DNA of 64,000 nucleotides from Pleomorphochaeta sp. (lineage in GTDB: Bacteria > Spirochaetota > Spirochaetia > Sphaerochaetales > Sphaerochaetaceae), in contig JAQQAS010000053.1 in assembly GCA_028532815.1 (NCBI GenBank), positions 1 through 64,000 on the forward strand. The letters run 5' to 3'. Numbering within the stretch: the first letter of the stretch is position 1; every line of letters begins with the position of its first letter. Below are positions 40,496 through 48,726 of the stretch, piece by piece. A program made the translations under genes and the position numbers. The notes under the pieces are model-generated. The model had not been told where the DNA came from. It ran no database searches and was given only the letters and a program-made list of their open reading frames with translations.

Positions 40496-41512
40496 ATGAA
40501 AAAGAATATTATTATCTTGATGATGGTTGTATCATTATTTTCTAGTGGTATGTTGTTTGCTCAAGGACAAGGGGAATCAGGTGCTGATAAACCTGTAAAA
40601 ATTGGTATTACAACACCTAGTGCAGACCATGGTTGGACTGGTGGAATTGTTTGGTGGGTAAATAAGAGAATTGGAGAATATGAACAAAAATATGGTGATA
40701 AATTTGAATTTACCTATGTTACTGCAGATTCATCAGCAAAACAAGTTGAGGCCGTAGATAACCTATTATCAAAAGGAATTGAATATTTAGTAATACTTCC
40801 AGTTGAATCTGCACCATTAACTTCAACTGTAAAAGCTGCGCATAATCAAGGGGTAAAATGTATTGTTGTTGACCGTGGTTTAACTGATACTAGTTTTGGT
40901 TATATAAACCTTGCAGGTGATAATACAATGTTTGGTGAAGTTGCTGGAGAATGGGTAGCACAACAAATGATTGAAAAATCAAACGGTGGTAATTTGGTAG
41001 TTATGGGTGGAATGCCTGTTGAAATTGATAAAGAAAGAATGAGTGCATTCTTTAAAGGAATTGATGCTGAACCTTCAATTGTTAATTTAATGGGTAAAGA
41101 TAAATATGAATTTGCTAACTGGTCAACACAAAAAGGACTAGAAGTAATGGAAACATTCTTAACTAAATATCCACACATCGATGCAGTATTCTGTCAAGAT
41201 GATGATGTTTTAACTGGTGTATTAAAAGCATATGAAGAATCTGGAAGAAATGACATTCATACATTCTTTGGTGGTGCTGGATCAAAAGTTGTAATTAAAA
41301 AGATTTTAGATGGTGATCCTTTAGTAAGAGCTACTGTTACATACCCAGCTGATATGGCTGCTGTAGGTTTGGATTATGCAGTTGATGTTGCACTTGGAAA
41401 CAAGAGTGATGACTTCCATGATAAGAATACTTTAACTAATGTTGTACTTCCTTCTGTATTAATCACAGAAGAAAATGCTGCAGAATATTATCAACCAGAC
41501 TCAATTTATTAA
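40496..41512 (+). CDS. Sugar ABC transporter, periplasmic binding protein (CUT2)
   Basis: A 338-residue binding protein of the RbsB/family 1 periplasmic type. The signal peptide ends SSGMLFA and the mature start is QGQGESGAD, the glycine-glutamate pattern common in spirochaetal binding proteins; there is no lipobox. Fold markers are IGITTPSADHGWTGG, YLVILPVESAPLT, VVDRGL and VFCQDDDVLTG. GGAGG precedes the ATG and a strong terminator follows. It ends the LacI-controlled operon. The aromatic-rich mouth (HGWTGGIVWW) fits a hexose, glycoside or inositol; ligand not determined. Confidence 0.92.
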   Translation: MKKNIIILMMVVSLFSSGMLFAQGQGESGADKPVKIGITTPSADHGWTGGIVWWVNKRIGEYEQKYGDKFEFTYVTADSSAKQVEAVDNLLSKGIEYLVILPVESAPLTSTVKAAHNQGVKCIVVDRGLTDTSFGYINLAGDNTMFGEVAGEWVAQQMIEKSNGGNLVVMGGMPVEIDKERMSAFFKGIDAEPSIVNLMGKDKYEFANWSTQKGLEVMETFLTKYPHIDAVFCQDDDVLTGVLKAYEESGRNDIHTFFGGAGSKVVIKKILDGDPLVRATVTYPADMAAVGLDYAVDVALGNKSDDFHDKNTLTNVVLPSVLITEENAAEYYQPDSIY

Positions 41513-41530
41513 ATTGAATTTATACAAAAA

Positions 41531-41561
41531 AAGGTCAAAGCATTTTTGCTTTGGCCTTTTT
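41531..41561. terminator. Bidirectional terminator
   Basis: Stem of 12 bp with one G-T pair (41531-41542 with 41547-41558) and a TTTT loop. Five T follow on the plus strand, and the A-run upstream gives a T-run on the minus strand. It can end both the sugar operon and the convergent EF-P transcript. Confidence 0.9.
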
Positions 41562-41579
41562 AGCTTTTAAGTAATGAAA

Positions 41580-42143
41580 TTAACTATTAACTCTTTCTAA
41601 ATATTCTTTAGTTTCTGTGTTAACTCTAATTTTTTCACCTTGTTTAATAAAGATAGGGCATTTAACTTTTAAACCAGTTTCTGTAACAACATATTTTGTT
41701 GCACCTTGTACTGTATCACCTTTAATTGCTTCTTCAGCTTCAGCAACTAAGTAAACAACTTTACTTGGGATTTGAATATCTAATAGTTGCTCTTCCCAGA
41801 ATGTACAACGGTATGTATCACCATCTTTCATTAAAAATTCATAGTCGGGGAAGTTAGCCATAGGAACTTCAATTTGATCATAAGTATCTGTTAACATTAA
41901 GTGGAAAGATTCACCATCATTATATAGATATTGGCAATCTCTATCTTCAACTGTAATGTCTTCTGCATTATCTTGGCTCTTCATTGTTTCTGCTAGAATT
42001 TGTCCTGTTCCAGGATTCTTTAATTTTAAACGAACGAATGCTGAACCTTTACCTGGATTAACGAATTCTCTATCGATGCAAACGAAAGGTTGTCCTTTAA
42101 TAAGTAGTGCTGTGCCTTTATCAATTTGACCTGCTTTTATCAT
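41580..42143 (-). CDS. efp: Elongation factor P
   Basis: A 187-residue factor that rescues ribosomes stalled at polyproline. Three beta-barrel domains are evident. The tip loop of domain I reads NPGKGSAF, so the modified lysine is K32, equal to K34 in E. coli. The presence of lysine here, with EpmA upstream and an EpmB-like gene at 27228, points to beta-lysylation. The C-terminal GLKVKCPIFIKQGEKIRVNTETKEYLERV is the S1-like third domain. It follows epmA after 38 bases on the same strand. Confidence 0.95.
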   Translation of the reverse strand: MIKAGQIDKGTALLIKGQPFVCIDREFVNPGKGSAFVRLKLKNPGTGQILAETMKSQDNAEDITVEDRDCQYLYNDGESFHLMLTDTYDQIEVPMANFPDYEFLMKDGDTYRCTFWEEQLLDIQIPSKVVYLVAEAEEAIKGDTVQGATKYVVTETGLKVKCPIFIKQGEKIRVNTETKEYLERVNS

Positions 42144-42181
42144 GCTTATTTACCTCTGTAAAATGGAATTAAATTTAATAG

Positions 42182-43174
42182 CTATCGTATGATATCAGAA
42201 AAGGGAAAAAGAATCACCCCCTCAATATTATCAATATTCATTTGACTCATAAGAAGTCTATCCATACCAATTGCTACCCCGCTAGTTTGTGGAAATGAGT
42301 TAAAAATTTCATGGTATTCATGATCAATATCTGGAATAACTCTATTAGTTAAAGACCTTTCACGAATCAAAGTCGAATATTCTTTTTTATAGTATTCTTC
42401 AACTTTTTCTTTATCTTTTAGCTCATCGTAACAATTTGCAACTTCTAGTCCACCTATGTACATTTCCCACCTTTTTTTAAAAGGTGATGATTTATCATTA
42501 GTTGCTAAACAATCTATTTGTTTTGGATAATTATCAAGAATTAGGGGTTTGTCTTGTGGAAGATTAGGTTCAACAAAAGTTAGGAAAATTCTATTAAATG
42601 TAGATTCCCAGCTTTCGTTTCTTTTTACATTTGATAGCCCTAATTTGATAGCCTTTTCATATAATAGAGATTGTTTTTGGCATTTTTCTAAATCTACATC
42701 GCAATATTGTTTCATAGCATCGTTTACACTCATTTTCCTAAAAGGTGGTAAGGCCCAACTAGGACAATCTTTTAGATGAGTTTTTCTTATCATTTCACTA
42801 GTTAATTCAATTGAATCTTGTTCATCCATGTTTATTGAATAATATTCTAGCATAGTAAATTCGATATTATGTTGTTTACCTATTTGTTCACTATTTCTAA
42901 AACATTTTGAAAACTGATAAATAGAAGGAAATCCTTCACTTATTAGTTGTTTCATAAAGATTTCAGGAGAAGGAATTAAATACAATTCTTTAGAAGGAAG
43001 AAATTCTGATGTAAATTGAGTTGAAAAATTCTCAATTGTTGATTCAGGAATTAATGTAGGAGATAGGGATGGAGTTTCAACTTCTAAATAATTTTTTTGA
43101 TTGAAAAAATTTCTTATATTTGAGTATAGGGTGCTTCTATTTTTTGCAGCTTTTAATTTATCTATATGTTTCAT
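42182..43174 (-). CDS. epmA: EF-P lysine ligase (GenX/PoxA type)
   Basis: A 330-residue class II lysyl-tRNA-synthetase-like enzyme without the anticodon-binding domain. It attaches beta-lysine to the EF-P lysine. Motif 2 is FSKCFRNSEQIGKQHNIEFTMLEYY and motif 3 lies in SGVAIGMDRLLMSQM. The length matches E. coli EpmA (325). The start LKAAKNRSTLYSNIRNFF is the family's first helix. It is directly upstream of efp, so ligase and substrate are made together. A short AAG-rich region upstream gives only a weak ribosome binding site. Confidence 0.94.
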   Translation of the reverse strand: MKHIDKLKAAKNRSTLYSNIRNFFNQKNYLEVETPSLSPTLIPESTIENFSTQFTSEFLPSKELYLIPSPEIFMKQLISEGFPSIYQFSKCFRNSEQIGKQHNIEFTMLEYYSINMDEQDSIELTSEMIRKTHLKDCPSWALPPFRKMSVNDAMKQYCDVDLEKCQKQSLLYEKAIKLGLSNVKRNESWESTFNRIFLTFVEPNLPQDKPLILDNYPKQIDCLATNDKSSPFKKRWEMYIGGLEVANCYDELKDKEKVEEYYKKEYSTLIRERSLTNRVIPDIDHEYHEIFNSFPQTSGVAIGMDRLLMSQMNIDNIEGVILFPFSDIIR

Positions 43175-43231
43175 AACTTCTTGATATTAACTTGTTAGGG
43201 ATGAGGTTTCAAGATTAGATTGCAATAAAAA

Positions 43232-43275
43232 TTCCAAAGTAGTTTAATAAAGAATTATTAAATTCTACTTTGGAA
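43232..43275 (-). terminator. Terminator after uxaA
   Basis: TTCCAAAGTAG (43232-43242) and CTACTTTGGAA (43265-43275) pair perfectly, extended inward by TTTAATAA and TTATTAAA across a two-base bulge. On the minus strand a T-rich run follows, so it ends the uxaB-uxaA transcript. Confidence 0.85.
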
Positions 43276-43308
43276 CCTTTTATACTAAAAATGGTATAAT
43301 TTATAAAA

Positions 43309-44823
43309 TTATAGAGTTACACCATTTTTGAAAATAGCAATTTCATTGTAATTGTTAATTTCATTTTTAGTTTGTATTTCACCATTTGCAAGAGATACAA
43401 TATATGAAATTAATTGATCTCTAACTTTCTCTTTATCTTCATTTAAGATAGTAGAAGCATCAAAATCAATCCAATTTTTCTTTGTAGTTGCTAGAGTGTG
43501 ATTAGTTGCAATTTTAACAGTAGGAACTACAGAGCCAAGAGGTGTTCCACGACCTGTTGTAAATAGAATTAAATGAACCCCACTTGCACTCATATTAGTT
43601 GTAGAAACAATATCATTTCCAGGACCATTTAAAAGTAGTAAACCAGATTTATCAATTAGTTGACCATAGTTTAACACCCCTTCAACTGGAGCTTTTCCAC
43701 CTTTTTGAACACAACCTAAAGATTTATCTTCTAGAGTTGTAATTCCACCAGCTTTATTTCCTGGAGAAGGATTTTCATAAACAACTTGGTTATTATCGAT
43801 ATAATATTGTTTAAAGTTATTTATTAAATCAACACAATCGTTAAACACATCTTTGTTTACACATCTATCCATCAAGATTTGTTCAGCACCAAACATTTCT
43901 GGAACTTCAGTTAGAATTACACTAGATTTGTAAGCTGATAATTTATCACAAACTAAACCTACTAGTGGGTTTGCACTGATTCCAGAAAGGCCATCTGAGC
44001 CACCACATTTCATTCCAATCTTTAGTCTAGAAATACTAACTTTTTCTCTTTTAGATTTTGAAGCATAATCAATTAATTCTAAAAGAAGTTTCTTAGCATC
44101 ACCAACTTCATCTTCACTTTCTTGAGCGATTAAGAATTTAACTCTATCGCTATTGTATTGACCAAGTTCTTCTTTAAATTTATCAATTGTATTATTTTCA
44201 CATCCAAGACCTAAGACTAGAACTCCACCTGCATGTGGATGCTTTACTAAATTAGCTAAAATCTTTTTAGTGTTTTCATGGTCATCTCCCATTTGAGAAC
44301 AACCATAAGGGTGGGTTAGAGCTAGAACTTTATCAATATTAGTTCCTTTGATCTTATCTTCACCCCAGATTTCTAAAGAAGTTGCAATTTTGTTTACACA
44401 ACCAACAGTTGGAACAATCCAAATGTCATTTCTTATTGCAATATCATTATTTTCTCTAACATAAGCATTTATGAAAATATCATCAGTTACTTTATTATCA
44501 TCTTCCCATTGTTTTTTAATCTGATTTGCTTTTTCACTATCATAAGAGTATTCAAATTGTTCGCTTAGATTAGTTTTAACATTGTGAATATGAACATGAC
44601 TAGCTTGTTTGATAAAAGCTTTTGCACTACCAATTGGGTAGCCATATTTGATAATATTTTCACCTTCATTAATATCCTTTAGGGCAATTTTATGTCCTAA
44701 AGGGATATCTTCTAAAAGAGTAAAATTAACATCGCCGAAGCTAATTAATTCACCTTTTGATAAAGGATATAGAGCAATTAATACATTGTCTTCTTCTCTT
44801 ATTTGAATATATTTTATTTCCAT
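43309..44823 (-). CDS. uxaA: Altronate dehydratase
   Basis: A 504-residue enzyme that dehydrates D-altronate to 2-keto-3-deoxygluconate in galacturonate breakdown. The N-terminal SAF-type domain (about 1-95) is followed by the catalytic UxaA domain. Visible conserved patches are HPYGCSQMG, LGLGCENN, GLKIGMKCGGSDGLSGI-like residues (split around C and GGSDG), NPSPGNKAGGIT and FTTGRGTPLG. Iron or another divalent metal is bound by the cysteine and histidine residues. It begins right after the uxaB stop, with no gap. Length is normal (about 495). Confidence 0.95.
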   Translation of the reverse strand: MEIKYIQIREEDNVLIALYPLSKGELISFGDVNFTLLEDIPLGHKIALKDINEGENIIKYGYPIGSAKAFIKQASHVHIHNVKTNLSEQFEYSYDSEKANQIKKQWEDDNKVTDDIFINAYVRENNDIAIRNDIWIVPTVGCVNKIATSLEIWGEDKIKGTNIDKVLALTHPYGCSQMGDDHENTKKILANLVKHPHAGGVLVLGLGCENNTIDKFKEELGQYNSDRVKFLIAQESEDEVGDAKKLLLELIDYASKSKREKVSISRLKIGMKCGGSDGLSGISANPLVGLVCDKLSAYKSSVILTEVPEMFGAEQILMDRCVNKDVFNDCVDLINNFKQYYIDNNQVVYENPSPGNKAGGITTLEDKSLGCVQKGGKAPVEGVLNYGQLIDKSGLLLLNGPGNDIVSTTNMSASGVHLILFTTGRGTPLGSVVPTVKIATNHTLATTKKNWIDFDASTILNEDKEKVRDQLISYIVSLANGEIQTKNEINNYNEIAIFKNGVTL

Positions 44824-46320
44824 TTAGTTATTCCTATTTACAAATTCACTAAGAGCTGTTTTCATACCTTTTTCACAAATAGCATCAAAGTGTTTTACTA
44901 CACTTTCTTCTAAAGAATCAATTTGTGTTAAGTCTAGGCCCCACCATTTTGAATTTGACAATACTTTGTTAACAATAATTTTTCTGCTATCTGCATTTGC
45001 TTCGTCATTTTCTTTATAAAGAGTTTCGAAGAATTCTAAAACAGATTCATCATCCTTAATTAAGTATTCACTATCATTATAGAAGCCTTTCATGCTTCTG
45101 TTTTCAATACCACTACCTTTGTAGAAACGAATTAGAGAAGCAATTGAGAAACTCAAAGCTTGAGGGATTTTTTTATTCTTTTCTACATAAGATAGAAGAG
45201 AAGGTAAATCACGAGTTTTGAATTTTGAAGTTGAGTTTAGTGAAATTGCTAATACTTGGTGATTTAAGAAAGGATTTTTAAATCTAGTTAAAACATCACT
45301 TGCATAATCTAAAAGCATTTCTTTGTCGCCATCCATTGATTCAATAATTTCATCAAAAAGACCTTCTTTGATAAATTTATAAACTGTTTCATCATTTAAT
45401 GCTTCATCAACAGTTGTAATTCCATAAAGGTGAGCTGCAAGAACCATAAGGGTGTGAGTACCGTTTAAGATTCTAACTTTTCTTGTTCTATAGAAAGACA
45501 TATCATCTGTAAATACTACATTTAAACCAGCTTTTTCTAAAGGTAGAGCTTCTTTTAAAGTATTAACATCTTTGTCAGTTTCAATTACCCATAGGTGGAA
45601 TAACTCAGCAGTATCTAATAAATTATCTTTATAACCAATCTTTTCACAGATTTTATCTGCTTCGTTTCTAGGATAACCTGTAACAATTCTATCAACTAAA
45701 GAGTTTGTAAAAGTACATTCTTCTTTAACCCAAGAAATAAAATCATCTCCTAAATTCCATTCTTTAGCATATTGGAGAATTATAGCTTTTAAGTTATCAC
45801 CATTTTTATCAATTAATTCACAAGGAATGAAAGTTAAACCGTGACCTTTTTTATCAAAGGAATTATATCTACTAAATAAAAATTGAGTAACTTTTGCTGG
45901 AAAAGATGCGGCTGGAGCATCATCTAATTTACAGTTTTCTAAGTAAGAAATTCCAGATTCTGTAGTATTAGATACAACAAATTTTAAATCTTCACTTTTA
46001 CTTAGTTCCATATATTTATCAAATTCATCATAAACATTAATACAACGGCTAACGCTTGTGATTTTTCTATAGTCTTCAACTACTTCATTATCTCTTATTC
46101 CACGAGTAATAGTTGTATATAGACCTTTTTGATCGTTTATCATCTTACTTAAACCATTAGCTAATGGTTGAACAATAACAACGTTAGAATTAAAGTCGGT
46201 TTTTTCATTAGCAACATCTACTTGCCAATCCACAAAAGCTCTTAAAAAATTACCTTCACCAAATTGAAGAATTGATTCTTTTCTTGAAACAGTTTTTGTT
46301 ACATCATTAATAGTTTTCAT
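44824..46320 (-). CDS. uxaB: Tagaturonate reductase
   Basis: A 498-residue NADH-dependent enzyme of the mannitol dehydrogenase group that turns D-tagaturonate into D-altronate. The N-terminal ESILQFGEGNFLRAFVDWQVD is the cofactor strand-turn, and VRILNGTHTLMVLAAHLYG carries the catalytic lysine/histidine region. Length fits UxaB (about 480) rather than mannonate UxuB. AGGTG precedes the ATG. Its promoter (TTGACA-17-TACAAT on the minus strand) is overlapped by a three-box repeat likely bound by the divergent GntR regulator. Confidence 0.93.
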   Translation of the reverse strand: MKTINDVTKTVSRKESILQFGEGNFLRAFVDWQVDVANEKTDFNSNVVIVQPLANGLSKMINDQKGLYTTITRGIRDNEVVEDYRKITSVSRCINVYDEFDKYMELSKSEDLKFVVSNTTESGISYLENCKLDDAPAASFPAKVTQFLFSRYNSFDKKGHGLTFIPCELIDKNGDNLKAIILQYAKEWNLGDDFISWVKEECTFTNSLVDRIVTGYPRNEADKICEKIGYKDNLLDTAELFHLWVIETDKDVNTLKEALPLEKAGLNVVFTDDMSFYRTRKVRILNGTHTLMVLAAHLYGITTVDEALNDETVYKFIKEGLFDEIIESMDGDKEMLLDYASDVLTRFKNPFLNHQVLAISLNSTSKFKTRDLPSLLSYVEKNKKIPQALSFSIASLIRFYKGSGIENRSMKGFYNDSEYLIKDDESVLEFFETLYKENDEANADSRKIIVNKVLSNSKWWGLDLTQIDSLEESVVKHFDAICEKGMKTALSEFVNRNN

Positions 46321-46331
46321 AAATCACCTCT

Positions 46332-46363
46332 TATATACACTGTTGTATACATCATTGTATATG
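46332..46363. promoter_or_regulatory. Three-box operator array between uxaB and the GntR gene
   Basis: TATATACA (46332-46339), TGTATACA (46344-46351) and TGTATATG (46356-46363) start exactly 12 bases apart. The middle box is a perfect palindrome. The array overlaps the -10 of the leftward uxaB promoter and ends just before the -35 of the rightward promoter. Confidence 0.65.
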
Positions 46364-46382
46364 TTATTGCTTTTTTGTCAAG
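46354..46382 (-). promoter_or_regulatory. uxaB promoter
   Basis: On the minus strand TTGACA (46382-46377) and TACAAT (46359-46354) with 17-base spacing, near consensus. The -10 box lies inside the third operator box, so a bound repressor would exclude polymerase. Confidence 0.75.
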
Positions 46383-46395
46383 AATAAACTATAAT
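46367..46395 (+). promoter_or_regulatory. Promoter of the GntR regulator and uxaC
   Basis: TTGCTT (46367-46372) and TATAAT (46390-46395) with 17-base spacing. It overlaps the oppositely directed uxaB promoter, so the two directions may also compete. Confidence 0.65.
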
Positions 46396-46425
46396 TCTTT
46401 TTAAGAAATTGTTAAGGAATAATAC

Positions 46426-47061
46426 ATGGCTAAAAAAAAGCAAACTTTAAAAGAAGTTGCATATGAATTTATAAAAAATAAAATTGTTAATTGCGAATAT
46501 CAACCTAATGCATTTATAAATGAAGAAATGATAGCTTCTCAGTTAAATGTTAGTAGAACCCCTATTAGAGAAGCCTTAATGAGATTAGAGCAAGAGCAAC
46601 TTGTAAGTATTTTACCTAAAAGAGGTATAGTTGTTTGTTCCTTAACTCCAGATTTAATTGCATCTATTTTCGAAACCCGTCTTTTACTTGAACCTTACAT
46701 AATTGAAAATTATGGAATGTATATTGATAGATGCAAATTAGAAGATTTTAAACGCTTATATGGTGGAGATTATAGAAAAGATAAAGTGGAGTTTGAGATA
46801 GATGATGAATTTCATAGTTTAATTTATCATGCAAGCAAAAACCCTTATCTAATAAAAACACTTGAAAACACAACTTTTCAAAATCAGAGAATAAGAGTAT
46901 ATTCGGGAATTAAAGTTTTTAGAGTTCCAGATACTTACGATGAACATATACAAATCATCAACGCATTACTTGACGAAGATTATAAATTAGCAGCAAAAAG
47001 GATGAGAGAACATATTTTAAAGTCTAGAAAAAACTCATTAGAGATAGTTTTTTCATCTTAA
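46426..47061 (+). CDS. GntR family regulator (FCD type), probable hexuronate repressor
   Basis: A 211-residue regulator. The N-terminal winged helix is AYEFIKNKIVNCEYQP to NVSRTPIREALMRLEQEQLV. The C-terminal all-helical FCD effector domain has the metal-binding set: D and H in DDEFHSLIYH, H in DEHIQIINAL and H in MREHILKS. Regulators of this type (UxuR, ExuR) respond to galacturonate, glucuronate or fructuronate. It lies divergent from uxaB and before uxaC, with a three-box operator between. AAGGAA precedes the ATG. Role inferred from position. Confidence 0.88.
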   Translation: MAKKKQTLKEVAYEFIKNKIVNCEYQPNAFINEEMIASQLNVSRTPIREALMRLEQEQLVSILPKRGIVVCSLTPDLIASIFETRLLLEPYIIENYGMYIDRCKLEDFKRLYGGDYRKDKVEFEIDDEFHSLIYHASKNPYLIKTLENTTFQNQRIRVYSGIKVFRVPDTYDEHIQIINALLDEDYKLAAKRMREHILKSRKNSLEIVFSS

Positions 47062-47091
47062 ATATAAAAAATTTAAAGTGGAGAGTAAATT

Positions 47092-48489
47092 ATGAAAGAA
47101 TTCATGGGTAGTGATTTTTTACTACAAACTAAAAGTGCAAAAGAATTATTTGATGCCTGTAAAGATATGCCAATATTTGACTATCACTGTCACCTAATTC
47201 CAAAAGAAATAGAAGAAAATAAAAGATTTGACTCTATTGTTGATATATGGTTAGGCGGAGATCATTATAAATGGAGACAAATGAGAACTTTCGGTTTTGA
47301 TGAAAAGCTAATTACAGGTGATGCTGATCCATATGATAAGTTTTATGCCTGGGCTCAAACTTCTGAAAATTTAATTGGTAATCCATTATATCACTGGACT
47401 CATTTAGAACTACAAAGATATTTTGATATTAATCTTCCTTTAAACACTAAAAATGCTAAAACAATTTATAATCTAGCTAATGAAAAATTGCAAAGCGATA
47501 AAGATTTAGATGTTTATGGAATTATGAAAAAATTCAATGTTTATGCTGTTGGAACAACAGATGATCCAATTGATTCTTTAGAGTCTCATAAGATTATTAG
47601 AGAAAGAGGCGATTTAGAAACTAAAGTTCTTCCTTCTTACAGACCAGATAAAGCATTAAATATTAATAAAGCAGGATTTGTTGATTATATTAACAAACTA
47701 GCTGATGTTGCAAATGTTAAAATTGACAGTGTTGATGATGTAGTTAAAGCATTGGTATTAAGATTAGATCATTTTGTTGAAAATGGCTGTAAAGCTACTG
47801 ACCACGGTATTGAAAGTGTTCCTGCTATATTCTTAAGTCAAGCAGAAACAAATGTTATCTTTAACAAGAAAATGAATGGTGAAGAACTAACTTCTTATGA
47901 AGCTGAAGCATATAGTGCTTATGTTTTATTAAGATTAGCTAGAGAATATCACAAAAGAAATATTACAATGCAAATTCATATGTCTGCATTAAGAGATAAT
48001 AATACTAGAATGTTTAATTTATTAGGACCAGATACTGGTTTTGATAGCTCACACGATACTAATGTTGCATTTAAAACTTCAACATTCTTAAATGAATTAG
48101 AAAAAACAAATCAACTTCCAAAAACAATTCTTTATTCACTAAATCCAAAAGATCATTATTCACTTGCAACTCTAATGGGTTGTTTCCAAGGTGATGGTGT
48201 TAGATCAAAAGTTCAACTAGGTTCAGGTTGGTGGTTCTTAGATCACAAAGATGGTATGGAAGAACAAATTAAAGTATTAGCAAACCTTTCAATGCTTCCA
48301 AACTTTGTAGGTATGTTAACAGATAGTAGATCATTCTTATCTTACCCACGTCATGAATACTTTAGAAGAATTTTATGTAATATTATTGGAACTTGGGTTG
48401 AAGAAGGTGAAATCTACAATGACAAGGATATGTTAAATAAAGTTGTTCAAGATATTTCATTTAATAATATTAAAAACTATTTAAATTAA
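47092..48489 (+). CDS. uxaC: Uronate isomerase
   Basis: A 465-residue enzyme of the amidohydrolase fold that isomerises D-galacturonate to D-tagaturonate (and glucuronate to fructuronate). PIFDYHCHL holds the first metal histidines, TTDDPIDSLE and MQIHMSALRDNN the central ones, and TDSRSFLSYPRHEYFRR the late conserved region. Length is normal (about 470). GTGGAG precedes the ATG. It follows the GntR gene after 30 bases and completes the isomerase-reductase-dehydratase path with uxaB and uxaA. KDG kinase and aldolase are not in the window. Confidence 0.96.
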   Translation: MKEFMGSDFLLQTKSAKELFDACKDMPIFDYHCHLIPKEIEENKRFDSIVDIWLGGDHYKWRQMRTFGFDEKLITGDADPYDKFYAWAQTSENLIGNPLYHWTHLELQRYFDINLPLNTKNAKTIYNLANEKLQSDKDLDVYGIMKKFNVYAVGTTDDPIDSLESHKIIRERGDLETKVLPSYRPDKALNINKAGFVDYINKLADVANVKIDSVDDVVKALVLRLDHFVENGCKATDHGIESVPAIFLSQAETNVIFNKKMNGEELTSYEAEAYSAYVLLRLAREYHKRNITMQIHMSALRDNNTRMFNLLGPDTGFDSSHDTNVAFKTSTFLNELEKTNQLPKTILYSLNPKDHYSLATLMGCFQGDGVRSKVQLGSGWWFLDHKDGMEEQIKVLANLSMLPNFVGMLTDSRSFLSYPRHEYFRRILCNIIGTWVEEGEIYNDKDMLNKVVQDISFNNIKNYLN

Positions 48490-48530
48490 TAATAGACATT
48501 AATTTAATTTATTTAATTTATAACATTTAA

Positions 48531-48560
48531 AAAGCTCAGTGTTAAAAAACTGGGCTTTTA
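48531..48560 (+). terminator. Terminator after uxaC
   Basis: AAAGCTCAG (48531-48539) and CTGGGCTTT (48550-48558) pair over 9 bp with one G-T, loop of ten, followed by TTTATTTTC. The stretch from here to 48689 is AT-rich with nothing else recognised. Confidence 0.8.
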
Positions 48561-48689
48561 TTTTCTTTCAAAATACTGATAGAGTTATTAAAATTAGTAA
48601 AAATAATGAATTTCGTGATAAATAATAAAATTATTATCGTCATAAATCATTTTGTAACAATAGATTGTCTAGAAATATAGTCTGTTATC

Positions 48690-48719
48690 TTGTCATTTTG
48701 TGCCGCTCTATCATATAAT
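48690..48719 (+). promoter_or_regulatory. mnmE promoter, probably giving a leaderless mRNA
   Basis: TTGTCA (48690-48695) and TATAAT (48714-48719) with 18-base spacing. The expected start is near 48726, and the mnmE ATG is at 48727. No ribosome binding site is visible. Confidence 0.6.
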
Positions 48720-48726
48720 CCGAGCT

